Origin: a virus
Direction: 5' to 3' (one strand)
IMG/VR virus record: IMGVR_UViG_3300023174_000124
Coordinates: 20,860 to 84,859 of that record
Length of the DNA: 64,000 bases
Part shown: positions 33,391 to 43,360 of the stretch, in pieces
Position numbering within the stretch: position 1 is the first letter of the stretch
Layout: every line of letters starts with the position of its first letter
Translations under genes and position numbers: made by a program
The notes under the pieces: model-generated
The model's database searches: none
Told to the model about the DNA's origin: nothing
Seen by the model: the letters and a program-made list of their open reading frames with translations, nothing else

Positions 33391-33966
33391 TTATACCTTA
33401 CGAGATTTCTTTCTCCATTCCCACCTATCATTCTTCATCTTATTTTCTCTTTGGTGTAAATCGTATGCTTTATTCTTTTGTAAAGCATTTAATTTCATAT
33501 TCCCTTCAACAGTCAAATCACCTGTGTCTTTATCTTGTCTACGAGAAGTAAGACCAATTGTTTGTGGCATAAGAGATTTAATCAACTTAGGGTCAATAGC
33601 ATTAATAGATATATCCCATACCATTTCTAATTGAACACCTTGACATACACTTAAAGGTTTACCATCATAATCACAAGGTAGCTTTTGTCTAAATAGACTA
33701 ATACCTGATCTTGTTTTTAATTCTAATTCAAAAAACCATACAGGCATAGGAGCTTCAGGTCTATCAAATGCCATAGTAAAATATAAGTGTAGGTTCTTAT
33801 CACCGAAAGTAGCTCTACACTGATGTACAATACCCCATTCATGAATAAGAATATATAAGTCATTTGATTCCACAAGGCGACTGATAAATTCTCTTTCAAT
33901 TTCAGTAAGGGGGATATATAAAGATAGGGCATTACCACCACCGAATATATTAGTATCTTGACTCAT
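33391..33966 (-). CDS. Unknown 191-aa protein, probably virion-associated
   Basis: Mixed alpha/beta, with ALSLYIPLTEIEREFISRLV, LHLYFTMAFDRPEAPMPVWF, FRQKLPCDYDGKPLSVCQG and GLTSRRQDKDTGDL. The pattern is familiar from uncharacterised proteins of other large phages; I cannot name a role. AAAGGTAAAAAG precedes the start, which overlaps the end of the upstream secreted-protein gene by four bases. Confidence 0.65.
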   Translation of the reverse strand: MSQDTNIFGGGNALSLYIPLTEIEREFISRLVESNDLYILIHEWGIVHQCRATFGDKNLHLYFTMAFDRPEAPMPVWFFELELKTRSGISLFRQKLPCDYDGKPLSVCQGVQLEMVWDISINAIDPKLIKSLMPQTIGLTSRRQDKDTGDLTVEGNMKLNALQKNKAYDLHQRENKMKNDRWEWRKKSRKV

Positions 33967-34220
33967 TTCTTTTTACCTTTTTTGTCATGTACTTCTAAAT
34001 CTTCTTCTATTTCACCTAGACAAGCATCTTTATCTTTAAAACAAGTATTAGAACAATCGCCACAGACTTTAAATGCTTCACCTTCTCTTAATTTCTTTTT
34101 ATCGGCAGGTAAAGCACAATATTCTAAACAAGTTCTAATCTCATCATGTGTAGGATACTTGTTTTCTTGAGCATATAATAAGGTGAAACATAAGAGTGAA
34201 AGTATAAAGAGATATTTCAT
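33963..34220 (-). CDS. Secreted cysteine-rich small protein
   Basis: 85 aa from the ATG at 34220, which has AGGAG seven bases upstream; an earlier ATG at 34277 lacks a site. The N-terminus MKYLFILSLLCFTLLYAQ is a good signal peptide with cleavage near YA-Q; an internal Cys does not form a clear lipobox. The mature part has six cysteines (CLEYC, CGDCSNTC and one more C) followed by a lysine-rich tail, so disulfide bonding or metal binding in the periplasm is likely. Phage proteins of this sort may alter the envelope. Confidence 0.65.
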   Translation of the reverse strand: MKYLFILSLLCFTLLYAQENKYPTHDEIRTCLEYCALPADKKKLREGEAFKVCGDCSNTCFKDKDACLGEIEEDLEVHDKKGKKK

Positions 34221-34292
34221 TTTAGCTCCTATTGATTGTATAATGAATTTATATACACTATACAAGTATAAATACACAAATGGAGTAATAAA

Positions 34293-34481
34293 ATGGCTAT
34301 GATGAGAACAGGTTCACCTGCTAGTGCTATTAACACAGAAACAATTAGGGGTTATCAAGATGGTTTAGCAGGGAAACATGAACCACCTACAGAAGCAACA
34401 GCACTAGAATTTTATACTAAGGGACATAATTTAGGTAAAGATGTAAAAGAAGGTAAAGCACAACCACCAGCATGGGCATAA
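34293..34481 (+). CDS. Small 62-aa protein
   Basis: Starts MAMMRTGSPASAINTETIRG and contains GYQDGLAGKHEPP and FYTKGHNLGKDV, a short GxxDG motif seen in ribosome-modulation-factor-like small proteins, though the match is slight. TGGAG precedes the ATG. It is first in the plus-strand group containing the primase core. Confidence 0.6.
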   Translation: MAMMRTGSPASAINTETIRGYQDGLAGKHEPPTEATALEFYTKGHNLGKDVKEGKAQPPAWA

Positions 34482-34490
34482 TATAATATA

Positions 34491-34511
34491 TCTCAGTATT
34501 TCTTGCTGAGA
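34491..34511 (+). promoter_or_regulatory. Hairpin enclosing a ribosome-binding site
   Basis: TCTCAG at 34491-34496 pairs with CTGAGA at 34506-34511. The right arm includes the GAGAGG used by the primase-core gene starting at 34525. Confidence 0.45.
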
Positions 34512-34524
34512 GGATAAATTCTAT

Positions 34525-35211
34525 ATGTATGAATGGTTAGAAGAAATTTTATCTACCATGTTTGTAAGTCCTACCCATTATGCTTACTTAAAATCTCGTG
34601 GTGTAGATGAAAATACAGGTATCTTATTTCATACCTTTGATCCTAATAAAATTAAAATCAATATCCCTTGCCAAAGATTTGTTAATAACTTTGGTGCTAG
34701 AGGTGAGAGATTAAAAGACCACCTTATTATACCTGTGTCTTGTCCTAGAAATAAAATCATAGGATTTGAAGCTAGAACTTGGGACACAGAAGGTAATAAG
34801 AGAGTTCATAAATATATGTTAGATCGTAGCCAATGGCTACCTACTCTTATTAATTCTCATAAAGTAGTTGAGTCTTTATGGAATGGTGATGATATTTATG
34901 TAGTAGAAGGTATCTTTGATTTAGTAGCTTTACAAAAAGCTATTTTACCTCCTCATACAGTATGCTCTACAATGAGAGCAGGTATGGATGAAAATACGAT
35001 TAAACTCTTTGAGAGATTTTATACACCTATGTCATCTATTTATATGTGTTATGATAATGATGAAGCAGGTAAATCTAAATCTCAAGAAGTAGTAAGGAAG
35101 TTAAGTAAATTAGGTATGAGGATTTTTGAATGTAAATATAGGGGTAAAGACCCTAATGATTTATGGACAAGAGAGGGTCTTGAAGGGTTGAATAAATACT
35201 TTATGTTTTAA
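34525..35211 (+). CDS. DnaG-type primase core with TOPRIM domain, lacking the zinc domain
   Basis: 228 aa. IYVVEGIFDLVAL at 124-136 gives the TOPRIM glutamate (Glu128) and YDNDEAGKSK at 176-185 the DxD motif; KDPNDL follows at 208. IGFEARTWDTEGNKRVHKYM upstream is the substrate-side part of DnaG-type cores. The protein starts without a CHC2 zinc finger and ends without a helicase-binding domain. A separate CHC2 protein is encoded at 57078, so the primase appears split over two genes 22 kb apart. It should make RNA primers with the DnaB-type helicase at 55254. Confidence 0.8.
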   Translation: MYEWLEEILSTMFVSPTHYAYLKSRGVDENTGILFHTFDPNKIKINIPCQRFVNNFGARGERLKDHLIIPVSCPRNKIIGFEARTWDTEGNKRVHKYMLDRSQWLPTLINSHKVVESLWNGDDIYVVEGIFDLVALQKAILPPHTVCSTMRAGMDENTIKLFERFYTPMSSIYMCYDNDEAGKSKSQEVVRKLSKLGMRIFECKYRGKDPNDLWTREGLEGLNKYFMF

Positions 35212-35234
35212 TCTCCTTATATGAGGAGAGATTA
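35209..35234 (+). promoter_or_regulatory. Hairpin enclosing a ribosome-binding site
   Basis: TAATCTC at 35209-35215 pairs with GAGATTA at 35228-35234, starting on the stop codon of the primase gene. The AGGAGAG used by the following gene lies in loop and stem. Confidence 0.45.
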
Positions 35235-35237
35235 AAT

Positions 35238-36083
35238 ATGAATACACAAATTAGAATAAGATATGCTTGTTATATAGCAATAAAAAACACACCTTTAAAG
35301 AAGAGTGCAAATATAGTAAGAAGAGAATTGAATATAAATACACTTGAGGTTTTTGGAAAGCATATAGTAAAGACAGCAGGGTTTGGGTCTTTATCTATTA
35401 AACTTAAACAATTATATGAGGGTTTTCAAAATATGCCTGAATATTGGAATAAGTTTAAAGAGATGATAGGAATGACAGCAGTATCTACATGGGAACAGAT
35501 TAAAGAATTTGATAAGAAATTTGGTGCTTTTTTAGAGATGGGGAAATTAAAACTTAAATATTTAGGTTCTAAATTAAAAAGAGAGTCTGAATTATTGTCA
35601 ATATTTATGAAAGTGTATAGTGATATTCCTTCTTTTACTACTTTATTAGATTCTCTAGTAGAGAAATTGCCTATAAAAGTACAAGCTATACTTAAAGGGG
35701 TAGGTAAAAAAGTAAAACCTTTTGCAAAATTTTTAGATGATCTTTTAAGTCGTAGTGCAACATTAAAAGCCTTGTCTGTACCTATTAAGGCTTACATTTA
35801 TTGGAAGATATGGGTGAGTGTTACTGAAATTTCTTGGAATATTGTAGGTATTATAAAAGGTATGTTAGGTATGATTTCTTGGGAAGAATTATTAGATTCT
35901 TTACCTGAATCAGGTGTAGGCTACTTATTAACTCTCTTATTCCCTGACTTACCTGGTGGTTTAATTTTAAAGTCTTTGCAAATAGGTTGGAATATATTAT
36001 TACCAGCTGCCATAACATTCCAAATGTATTGGCTATATAAAAATGGGTATGTAGATAAAAATTTAAATCCTATTAACCAATAG
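35238..36083 (+). CDS. Unknown protein with C-terminal hydrophobic segments
   Basis: 281 aa. The first half is basic and helical; the second half has hydrophobic stretches (IKAYIYWKIWVSVTEISWNIVG near 190-210, and LQIGWNILLPAAITFQMYWLY near 245-265), separated by SWEELLDSLPESGVGYLLTL. It resembles the membrane proteins of the 17.8-22.1 kb cluster in composition but lies on the opposite strand. AGGAGAGATTAAAT precedes the ATG. Its end overlaps the convergent spike gene by 11 bp. Confidence 0.6.
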   Translation: MNTQIRIRYACYIAIKNTPLKKSANIVRRELNINTLEVFGKHIVKTAGFGSLSIKLKQLYEGFQNMPEYWNKFKEMIGMTAVSTWEQIKEFDKKFGAFLEMGKLKLKYLGSKLKRESELLSIFMKVYSDIPSFTTLLDSLVEKLPIKVQAILKGVGKKVKPFAKFLDDLLSRSATLKALSVPIKAYIYWKIWVSVTEISWNIVGIIKGMLGMISWEELLDSLPESGVGYLLTLLFPDLPGGLILKSLQIGWNILLPAAITFQMYWLYKNGYVDKNLNPINQ

Positions 36084-38298
36084 CTAAATTTTGACCTCTT
36101 GGTATCATAGTCGCTAAGAATGGTGTTCCTGTTATAGGATTTATATCACTCCCACACATAATAGGACCCACTGAAGCACCTGGACTTAATAATGTAATAG
36201 CTGTCCCTCTTAATAGGAGTGCTGCAGGTGTTGTTATACTTACACCTGCATTACCTATAATAGTTGTAAGACCTGCTAATGCTGTTATATTAACATTACC
36301 TACTACTGCTGTATGGGATATACCTGCAGGTGAAATAGAACTAATATTACCATTGGCTGTTTGTGTTATAGTCCCCACACCTACTGTTTGTGTTATTGCA
36401 CCTGTAGGTATTGTCGTTATATCATTTAAGTTAGTTAAAGCGATTGTATTCCTAGTCCCTGCTGTATATGTAGTTTGATCTACAATACCTGGTCCACCTA
36501 TAATCTTAACATCTCTAGGTGGTACAAGAGGATTTAAAGAACTAAAAGCAGAACTTTGTCCCCCCATAACAGTCTGTTTCATTGTATTTGTCTTTATACT
36601 TACAGATTCACCACTATTAATATCAAAATTACTCTGACTTGAGAAAGATAAAGCACTCGCATTTCTTAATCTCACTGAAGGAGCATCTAATACAATCACA
36701 TCACTTGACTTTAATGCTATACTCCCTTTACCCTCTAAGACTATACTATTTCCACCACCATCACCTTTAAAAGTCCCACCTGCAAACATATAGATACTAT
36801 TTCTATTACTCTTAATATCTAAACTACCATCTCCACTTATACTTAATCCTGTACCATATAGAATATCAGTTCCACCTAAGACTTCTAGTCCTAAACCACC
36901 TTCTACTTTAAGTTTAGCACCTAATTCTTCTCTTGTGCCTATATACCCTCTAAAAGCACCACCTTTAGTAAAACCCATATATGTAGGAGCATCTTCACCT
37001 ATAATAGGTTTTATTCTAAATAAAGTAGCTAGGTGGTTTTCTATAGGTAAGTCAGTAGCATCGTCTATAAACCCAAAATCATTTGAATATAAAGGTTTCC
37101 CATATAGCTTTTTACCACCATCAGTAAAAGCATCATTACCTACAACAGTACCTAAAACCCATTCTATATAAGGAGCTTTATCTGAAGCTCCTCTTTCATT
37201 AGGTATTCGGTCTATATCCATACCATCAGTTTGTTCAGTGACAGGTAAAGTACCATCTGTGGTATGATTTAATTCAATACGATATTCGGTAGTAGCTTGA
37301 GTAAAAGTCTTTTTACCTTCAACATCATATCTAAGAATAGCTTTACCACCATAGACATTAAAATCAATTTCTGAACTTGTCTTTAGATTTTCATCTATAA
37401 GGTTAGCTGAGTACATTAACTTATAGGGGTCTATGAATGTAGGAAGATTTTGACCTACATCGTTTTCAAAAGCAGATTTACTGTTTAAACTACCTTTTCT
37501 AAATAAAGGGTGGGGTTGGTAGCTGTCTGTACTATTATCTGCTTTTAAATCAAATTGGGTGATAGGTTTACCTGCTGAGTCAAGTTGAGTAGGGCTGTCC
37601 CAAGCACGACCATCAGAGATAAGATCATAGGGGATAATTCTAGCATCTCTTTGAACCATCCCACCATAAATTCTAGCACCACTCATAGCATGGAATTGTT
37701 GGAGTGATCTAACAACAAGAGCTTGATCTTGGTCTCTTAATCTGATTTCATTAGCTCTTCTATTAGATAATAAGACACCTTCGTCTAGGACAAGATCAGA
37801 GCCTTGAGAAGAAGAAGCACCGATATTACCAGGTTCATAGTGTCTCATTTTATGACGGATACGGTTAATAGTGCCGTCTAGGATTTTTCTATCTTTGGGG
37901 TTATTTAAAAGACCCTCTTCTTCATTAAATGCTTGAGTAGGAATCCATTCATGACCGAGATAGTGTGCTTTGGGAAGCCAAGCGAGAATAGCAGGTCTTT
38001 TATTACCTGCAGCACCTGTAGAGTCGATAACAAACCAACCGACAACACACATATCACCTACTTCAGGAATAGCACCGAGAAAGTGTCTTGAGCCTATACT
38101 AGGGAAGAGTAATTCAACACCATCATAAATAGGTTCTTCTTTTTCACCTTCAAGAACTTTAATAGTGCATCTAAATTCTTCCCAATTGATAGATTGTATT
38201 TTAGCAGTACCTAAAGAAAGAGCTGACCAGCCTGTACTAGGATTATTAGGTCTAGTTAAACTACTCTTAAATTCAGATTTCATTTGACCTTTATCCAT
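36073..38298 (-). CDS. Baseplate spike with OB-fold-like N-terminus and beta-helical tail
   Basis: About 741 aa from the ATG at 38298 (AAAGGAACTAAATAAA upstream; the first 20 codons of the longer frame lie inside the upstream gene). Residues ~20-110 (IQSINWEEFRCTIKVLEG, IPEVGDMCVVGWFV) fit the OB-fold at the start of gp5/VgrG-like spikes. The final ~280 residues are repetitive and beta-rich (SLDIKSNRNSIYMFAGG; GSIALKSSDVIVLDAPSVRL; NISSISPAGISHTAVVGNVN), as in central spike needles, ending in MCGSDINPITGTPF. It follows the hub gene with a one-base gap, as expected for hub and spike partners. Confidence 0.75.
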   Translation of the reverse strand: MDKGQMKSEFKSSLTRPNNPSTGWSALSLGTAKIQSINWEEFRCTIKVLEGEKEEPIYDGVELLFPSIGSRHFLGAIPEVGDMCVVGWFVIDSTGAAGNKRPAILAWLPKAHYLGHEWIPTQAFNEEEGLLNNPKDRKILDGTINRIRHKMRHYEPGNIGASSSQGSDLVLDEGVLLSNRRANEIRLRDQDQALVVRSLQQFHAMSGARIYGGMVQRDARIIPYDLISDGRAWDSPTQLDSAGKPITQFDLKADNSTDSYQPHPLFRKGSLNSKSAFENDVGQNLPTFIDPYKLMYSANLIDENLKTSSEIDFNVYGGKAILRYDVEGKKTFTQATTEYRIELNHTTDGTLPVTEQTDGMDIDRIPNERGASDKAPYIEWVLGTVVGNDAFTDGGKKLYGKPLYSNDFGFIDDATDLPIENHLATLFRIKPIIGEDAPTYMGFTKGGAFRGYIGTREELGAKLKVEGGLGLEVLGGTDILYGTGLSISGDGSLDIKSNRNSIYMFAGGTFKGDGGGNSIVLEGKGSIALKSSDVIVLDAPSVRLRNASALSFSSQSNFDINSGESVSIKTNTMKQTVMGGQSSAFSSLNPLVPPRDVKIIGGPGIVDQTTYTAGTRNTIALTNLNDITTIPTGAITQTVGVGTITQTANGNISSISPAGISHTAVVGNVNITALAGLTTIIGNAGVSITTPAALLLRGTAITLLSPGASVGPIMCGSDINPITGTPFLATMIPRGQNLAIG

Positions 38299-38299
38299 T

Positions 38300-41200
38300 T
38301 TATTTAGTTCCTTTCTTTTCAGTCCACAGAATACCACTACCTGTAAACACATCTCCACTAGATTCTAAAGCAGCTTTTTCTAATGCTGATTTTTCTTTTT
38401 GATCTATTGCTTCTAAATTAGAAGAATAGGTTTCAGTAAGAGTTCGTAATCTATCTGTAGCTGTATTAGTATTATTTAAAATTCTATTTATGTTAGTATC
38501 AAGAGTACTCTTAAAAGAAGAGAGATTTGTTTCACTGAGTTCCTCTGCACCTCTATAATTATCTTGATCTATCTTCCATTCAATACCTTTTTCTATCATT
38601 ACATCATGTAATTTTTGAGAGAAGGTATCATGTTCAGCACCACTAAAATCTAATTTAACATAAGGTGTGTTATATTCCGTTAGGTTTTCTAAATCTAAAT
38701 CTGAATCATAACCTCTACATTGACAAACAGACCCACTATTTTTAATACCACCTGGAGCTATTTGATTAAGTGCTTTGGGGACATTACTAGCGACTACATA
38801 TTTATTCGTTTCTGATTCACTTAAAATTCTATTTGTTAAACCTGACATAAATGCTTCTCTAATAGCTTCACTTGTATTTTCTTTAGGTTTTTCAAAACCT
38901 GTGCTATTAAATATAACATCTCTTTCTTCAGGAGACATATTAACAAATTTATCAGCAGATGAACCTAACACTTCTTGGATTTCTTTTGTATCTTTTGTGT
39001 TTTTAAGTATCTTATACAGACTTTCAATTTCTGCTGTGCCTAATAATCTAGTAAAGTCTTGTTCTACTAAAGACATATAAGTACCATTTACTTTTAAATC
39101 TAAACCTCTACCATATGCTTGAAAACCATATACTTCATAACCTTCTTCATCGGAGACAGGGAATACCATACTCTTTTTTGTCTTTTTAGTGAAAGAACTA
39201 TTAAGAGTACTAGGATTAACCCCATCCTTTTTCAAATTTATAGGATTACCTTTAGCATTAAGTGCTGTTATGGTTTCATTTAGTTTTTGATATTCTATTT
39301 GAGAATTTTCAAGTTCGGATGGTGTTCTTTGTGCAGGAGTTTTAGCTGTTAAATCAAAATAGGCTTTATGTCCTTTTTCAATAGCAGTCCATAGGTTACC
39401 TGCAGCATATTGTATTTGTTTATATAATTCATTTCTAAATGCTGTACTTTGAACATCTTCTTCAACAATAGCAGGTGGTGGAATAAGGAAGTTTTCTCTA
39501 ACTCTATATACAAATCTAATTTCAGTCACAGACCTTGTTCTATTTAAAACACCTTGACTATGAGGTTTAAGGGTATTATCTATCCCTTTAACAGGTGGAT
39601 ATTCTCCTGAATCTCCTGAGGTATTCCCTTCTAGGGTTTTAAAATTCCCTTGTCCATTTACAGGTGGTTCTTGGCATAAAGTTATATGTTTACCATATTT
39701 ATCTTCAAGTTTGCCAACAACAATAATATCACCTACTCTAATATCTTCACCACTTAAATTTTTACCATTCTGCCATTCCATTCTATATAAAGCACTAGTA
39801 GTGTCATCTTTTTTATCTGACACAGTAAACCCACCTAATCCCCCTTGATATAATCTTGTTGTAGAAGGGAATAGGCTTTTAATTAGGTTTATATCTGTAA
39901 CAAAATTTTGATAACAAAAAGCTGCAAATGACCCACACCATTCATTATCTAAGGCTTTATTTCCATTCTTCCATGCTTCAAGGTCTTCCCATGACTTATT
40001 AACAGTGAAAGTACTTCCGAATATAGCTTGAAAGTAATTACTATCTATATATTCATTACCTGCATTTAAAATAGCATATTCAGGGTTATTCACAGCATTA
40101 GCTCCCCCTCTTGCTTTCATCCATTCATATTTAGTGGGATGAAACCATTCAAAAGCAAGTCCTCTTTGAAACTCTTGATAAGCAATATCTATTATTTGAC
40201 TTGCTACTATATCTGTATTTTTAAGAGGTGCTTTTTTGCTCTCTTGTACAACACCATTAGGGGCAAATAATTTAGCAGGGTCTTTAATTAAATCTTTTAC
40301 ATCATTAGGAATACTAGGATTTGCTATTATAAGAGATACATCTAATAACTTAGCTATCAATTCTTCTGTTGGGCTTGAATTTCTTATATTTTTATAACTA
40401 GCTTCTTTAATAAAGTTCTCAATAAAATCATTCCTAGTGACAACTTTATTCGACCTATAAAAATCAGCAGGAACATCTATATAGATTTCTTCTTTTTTGT
40501 TTTTATCTACTTTTACAAAAACTTCATGTTCTTGAAAAGTTAGAGATGTAATTTCATTAGTAGCAATTACTTCAGTTTTTTTAGTAAAAGAGTTTTTTAC
40601 TTTAAGACCTGCTTTAGGAAAATCTTGAGTAAATACTACTGTATCGCCATCTCCACTAGGATCAGGTTTTACAATATTGATTTTATTTCCATTAAAACGA
40701 TCTTCGGATGTTCTTAGTAGTCTTTCACCTACACTTACAATTTCATTACTTTGTACATCAAATGCAATTTCAGTAGCACCTTGCATTTTAGGGTCAGGGT
40801 GAGAACTACTATAATATCTAAAATAACCTGGGACATGAGGTGAGAAAGCATTTTTTTTATTAGAAAGTAATTCTAAAATACTAGCAGTACTTCCCATACC
40901 TGTAGATGTTTCATTTGCTCTTTGTTTGTTTATTCTAACCGCATTGATTAAATCTAATAATGTTAAAGCAGGTAATTGTCCTTCAGGTGGGTTTAATAAA
41001 GTTCTTTCATATTCTTCATTATAAATAAAACTTACATTTTCTGATTGGTCTTGGGCTCTAGTTTCTACATTAGTGAGATTATTATAAGCCTTTTCCATAT
41101 TGTCTTTTACTTGTTGTTGTTCTTCTGCCTTTTGATCAGGTGATAGTTTTTTATTCTTTTTACTTACAGCTGATTGTAAGTCTTTTTGATACTCTGTGTT

Positions 41201-43360
41201 TATACTAGAAATATCTTTTTGCCCTTGACTAATATCTTTACCTGATATTGTCCCTATTTGTTGTGGTGCACCATCATCAACAGGATTAAGCACTACAAAT
41301 TTAGCATTCTCATCAAAGATGTCTTCAACACTATCGGGAGCTAAAGATAAAACCTTTAAATTCATAGCTTCTACAATAAGCATATTTTTAAAGTGAGGTT
41401 TATCTATTTCAAGAGTTTCAGTACCCATATAAAAGAAATTAGGGTCTATACGAGTCATATCAAGACCCATAACAACATTAGGAAAACCTGTTACTTTATA
41501 TTTAATTTCATTTTCTAAACCTGTAGTGCCTACAATCTCTTCTTTCTTTTTAAGATATTTAGAACCTTTATAGGTATTTATAAGGTCAACAGCTCTACTA
41601 GGGTCATCTTTATAAGAAACATTTTCATCACCTGGTGGCATAAATCTTTTTCTTCTAGCTTTAATTTCTATTGTAGTGCTACAAGAAGATCCATAACTAA
41701 AATCGTGAGATACAGATGTGACATAATAGAAACAGTCTATATGTTCTATATATACAGGGTAGCCAGGTTTAATTTCAGGTCGGAGGGTGATAGAAACGGA
41801 AGCTGTTTCGGCTTCTTGGTTTTGTCTATCTAATTCAGCGGCGGCATAATAGAAAGCAGAAGTAGTGTTAGTATGTATATTACTATCTATATCTAAAGGT
41901 CTCCACCCATATTTAGCGACAAGTTTATAATCTATATAGGTGGATTTAGGTGCTACAAATTCATCATCTACAACACCATTAATGTTTTTAAAGTTAACAC
42001 CTTTAACCACAGCATAAGTATACTGAGGTTCTTTAACAGAGAAGTTCATACTAATAATATCTTCGGGTTTAAGAACATAAACTCTACTAGCTTTGGTGTT
42101 AAGATTATATAAAGGTGGTTTAAAAACTAAATCGCCATCTACATCTTGATAAAATTCAAAATTGGCTTTTTCGGCAACAGTAGAAGCGATTTGTTGTTTA
42201 GTTTCATAAGTAGATTCCCACATATTAATACTAGCTAAATTACCTATATCTAAAACATACGCTTGCATATCTGATGTGAGAGAACCCCTACCACTTTCTG
42301 AGGTAGCATTTACTTCAATAATATCAGGACCTCTTTCTAAAATTTGAGAACTTGTACCTGCTCCATTAATTCTTACAATATTTCTTTGTCTAAATAGATT
42401 AGCACCACTTGCCCCATTGGCAGTTCCTGTTTGAGATTGGGCTCTATTTACAGTTTTTAAACTATCTGAGACCATTTTACTTGTGGAAGCACCTCCATAA
42501 TAAACTTGTTCTAGACTAGAAAACAATCTGCCTGAAGTACCGTGCATTCTTAAACCATACATACCTTGAGAGAATCTTCGTTCCCAATATCTAAGACTTA
42601 AACTGAAAGCATCTTGCTTACCTACACGAGCATTAACATTTGTCTTTTTATTAAGACCTGCAACAATACCTTGAGCAGACCCACCTGAATCTCTATATAA
42701 TTTATAGATAATTTGGTGGGGTGTCATACCTGTAAAAATATGACCATTCATTTGAACTTGTCCAGGTGATTCACTAGGTCTAGCTGCCATAGATGCAGTA
42801 TTTGTATCTATATGTTGATATTGCCAAAAATGAAGTAAATTATTACAACTAAAAGAACCATTATAAAACCCACCACTATAAGCATAACTTATAGATGTCA
42901 CTACACCATGAAAAACAGGATAATAAGGTTTCATTTTCAAATCTTTAAGATTATAACTCTCATCTTCATATTCTACTATCTCATTAGCATTTAATTCTTT
43001 AACATCAAATACACCACGAATATAAACATTTACTTCAAGACCAGGTGTAATAAGAAAAGCACCATCTTTAAAGATACTATCTCCATGATGTTTAGGTATA
43101 GAAAAGTTAATAGTAGAATCACCACTACTAGAATCTACACCTGCACCTGCTGAAACAGATGTTATATAAGGTTGAAAATCTATTCTATTATTACAATCTT
43201 TACAACCTACAAGAGAAGTATCCCCATTTATATAAACGAGAGCATCAGGTGAATAAGATAAGACTTTTCTAAAATTGGGTTTCCATAAACCAACATAAGG
43301 TCTATCTAGTATTTTACCTGTAGTGGTAGCACTATTACCACCTTTAACACTGATAGTCAT
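38300..43360 (-). CDS. Giant baseplate/tail hub with embedded CHAP-like peptidoglycan hydrolase
   Basis: 1686 aa. The N-terminal ~570 residues have CKDC (53-56) and NRIDFQPYITSVSAGAGVDS, as in hub proteins of large phages, and a gp27-like layout (PGYPVYIEHIDCFYYVTSVS). Around 1142 NEWCGSFAAFCYQN and at ~1225 GKHITLCQEP give Cys1142 and His1225 of a CHAP/NlpC-type peptidase, with FKTLEGNTSG following as usual; it probably cuts peptidoglycan during entry. Coiled coils flank it, and a CQCRGYDSD segment precedes the helical C-terminus. AGGAG precedes the ATG. Confidence 0.8.
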   Translation of the reverse strand: MTISVKGGNSATTTGKILDRPYVGLWKPNFRKVLSYSPDALVYINGDTSLVGCKDCNNRIDFQPYITSVSAGAGVDSSSGDSTINFSIPKHHGDSIFKDGAFLITPGLEVNVYIRGVFDVKELNANEIVEYEDESYNLKDLKMKPYYPVFHGVVTSISYAYSGGFYNGSFSCNNLLHFWQYQHIDTNTASMAARPSESPGQVQMNGHIFTGMTPHQIIYKLYRDSGGSAQGIVAGLNKKTNVNARVGKQDAFSLSLRYWERRFSQGMYGLRMHGTSGRLFSSLEQVYYGGASTSKMVSDSLKTVNRAQSQTGTANGASGANLFRQRNIVRINGAGTSSQILERGPDIIEVNATSESGRGSLTSDMQAYVLDIGNLASINMWESTYETKQQIASTVAEKANFEFYQDVDGDLVFKPPLYNLNTKASRVYVLKPEDIISMNFSVKEPQYTYAVVKGVNFKNINGVVDDEFVAPKSTYIDYKLVAKYGWRPLDIDSNIHTNTTSAFYYAAAELDRQNQEAETASVSITLRPEIKPGYPVYIEHIDCFYYVTSVSHDFSYGSSCSTTIEIKARRKRFMPPGDENVSYKDDPSRAVDLINTYKGSKYLKKKEEIVGTTGLENEIKYKVTGFPNVVMGLDMTRIDPNFFYMGTETLEIDKPHFKNMLIVEAMNLKVLSLAPDSVEDIFDENAKFVVLNPVDDGAPQQIGTISGKDISQGQKDISSINTEYQKDLQSAVSKKNKKLSPDQKAEEQQQVKDNMEKAYNNLTNVETRAQDQSENVSFIYNEEYERTLLNPPEGQLPALTLLDLINAVRINKQRANETSTGMGSTASILELLSNKKNAFSPHVPGYFRYYSSSHPDPKMQGATEIAFDVQSNEIVSVGERLLRTSEDRFNGNKINIVKPDPSGDGDTVVFTQDFPKAGLKVKNSFTKKTEVIATNEITSLTFQEHEVFVKVDKNKKEEIYIDVPADFYRSNKVVTRNDFIENFIKEASYKNIRNSSPTEELIAKLLDVSLIIANPSIPNDVKDLIKDPAKLFAPNGVVQESKKAPLKNTDIVASQIIDIAYQEFQRGLAFEWFHPTKYEWMKARGGANAVNNPEYAILNAGNEYIDSNYFQAIFGSTFTVNKSWEDLEAWKNGNKALDNEWCGSFAAFCYQNFVTDINLIKSLFPSTTRLYQGGLGGFTVSDKKDDTTSALYRMEWQNGKNLSGEDIRVGDIIVVGKLEDKYGKHITLCQEPPVNGQGNFKTLEGNTSGDSGEYPPVKGIDNTLKPHSQGVLNRTRSVTEIRFVYRVRENFLIPPPAIVEEDVQSTAFRNELYKQIQYAAGNLWTAIEKGHKAYFDLTAKTPAQRTPSELENSQIEYQKLNETITALNAKGNPINLKKDGVNPSTLNSSFTKKTKKSMVFPVSDEEGYEVYGFQAYGRGLDLKVNGTYMSLVEQDFTRLLGTAEIESLYKILKNTKDTKEIQEVLGSSADKFVNMSPEERDVIFNSTGFEKPKENTSEAIREAFMSGLTNRILSESETNKYVVASNVPKALNQIAPGGIKNSGSVCQCRGYDSDLDLENLTEYNTPYVKLDFSGAEHDTFSQKLHDVMIEKGIEWKIDQDNYRGAEELSETNLSSFKSTLDTNINRILNNTNTATDRLRTLTETYSSNLEAIDQKEKSALEKAALESSGDVFTGSGILWTEKKGTK

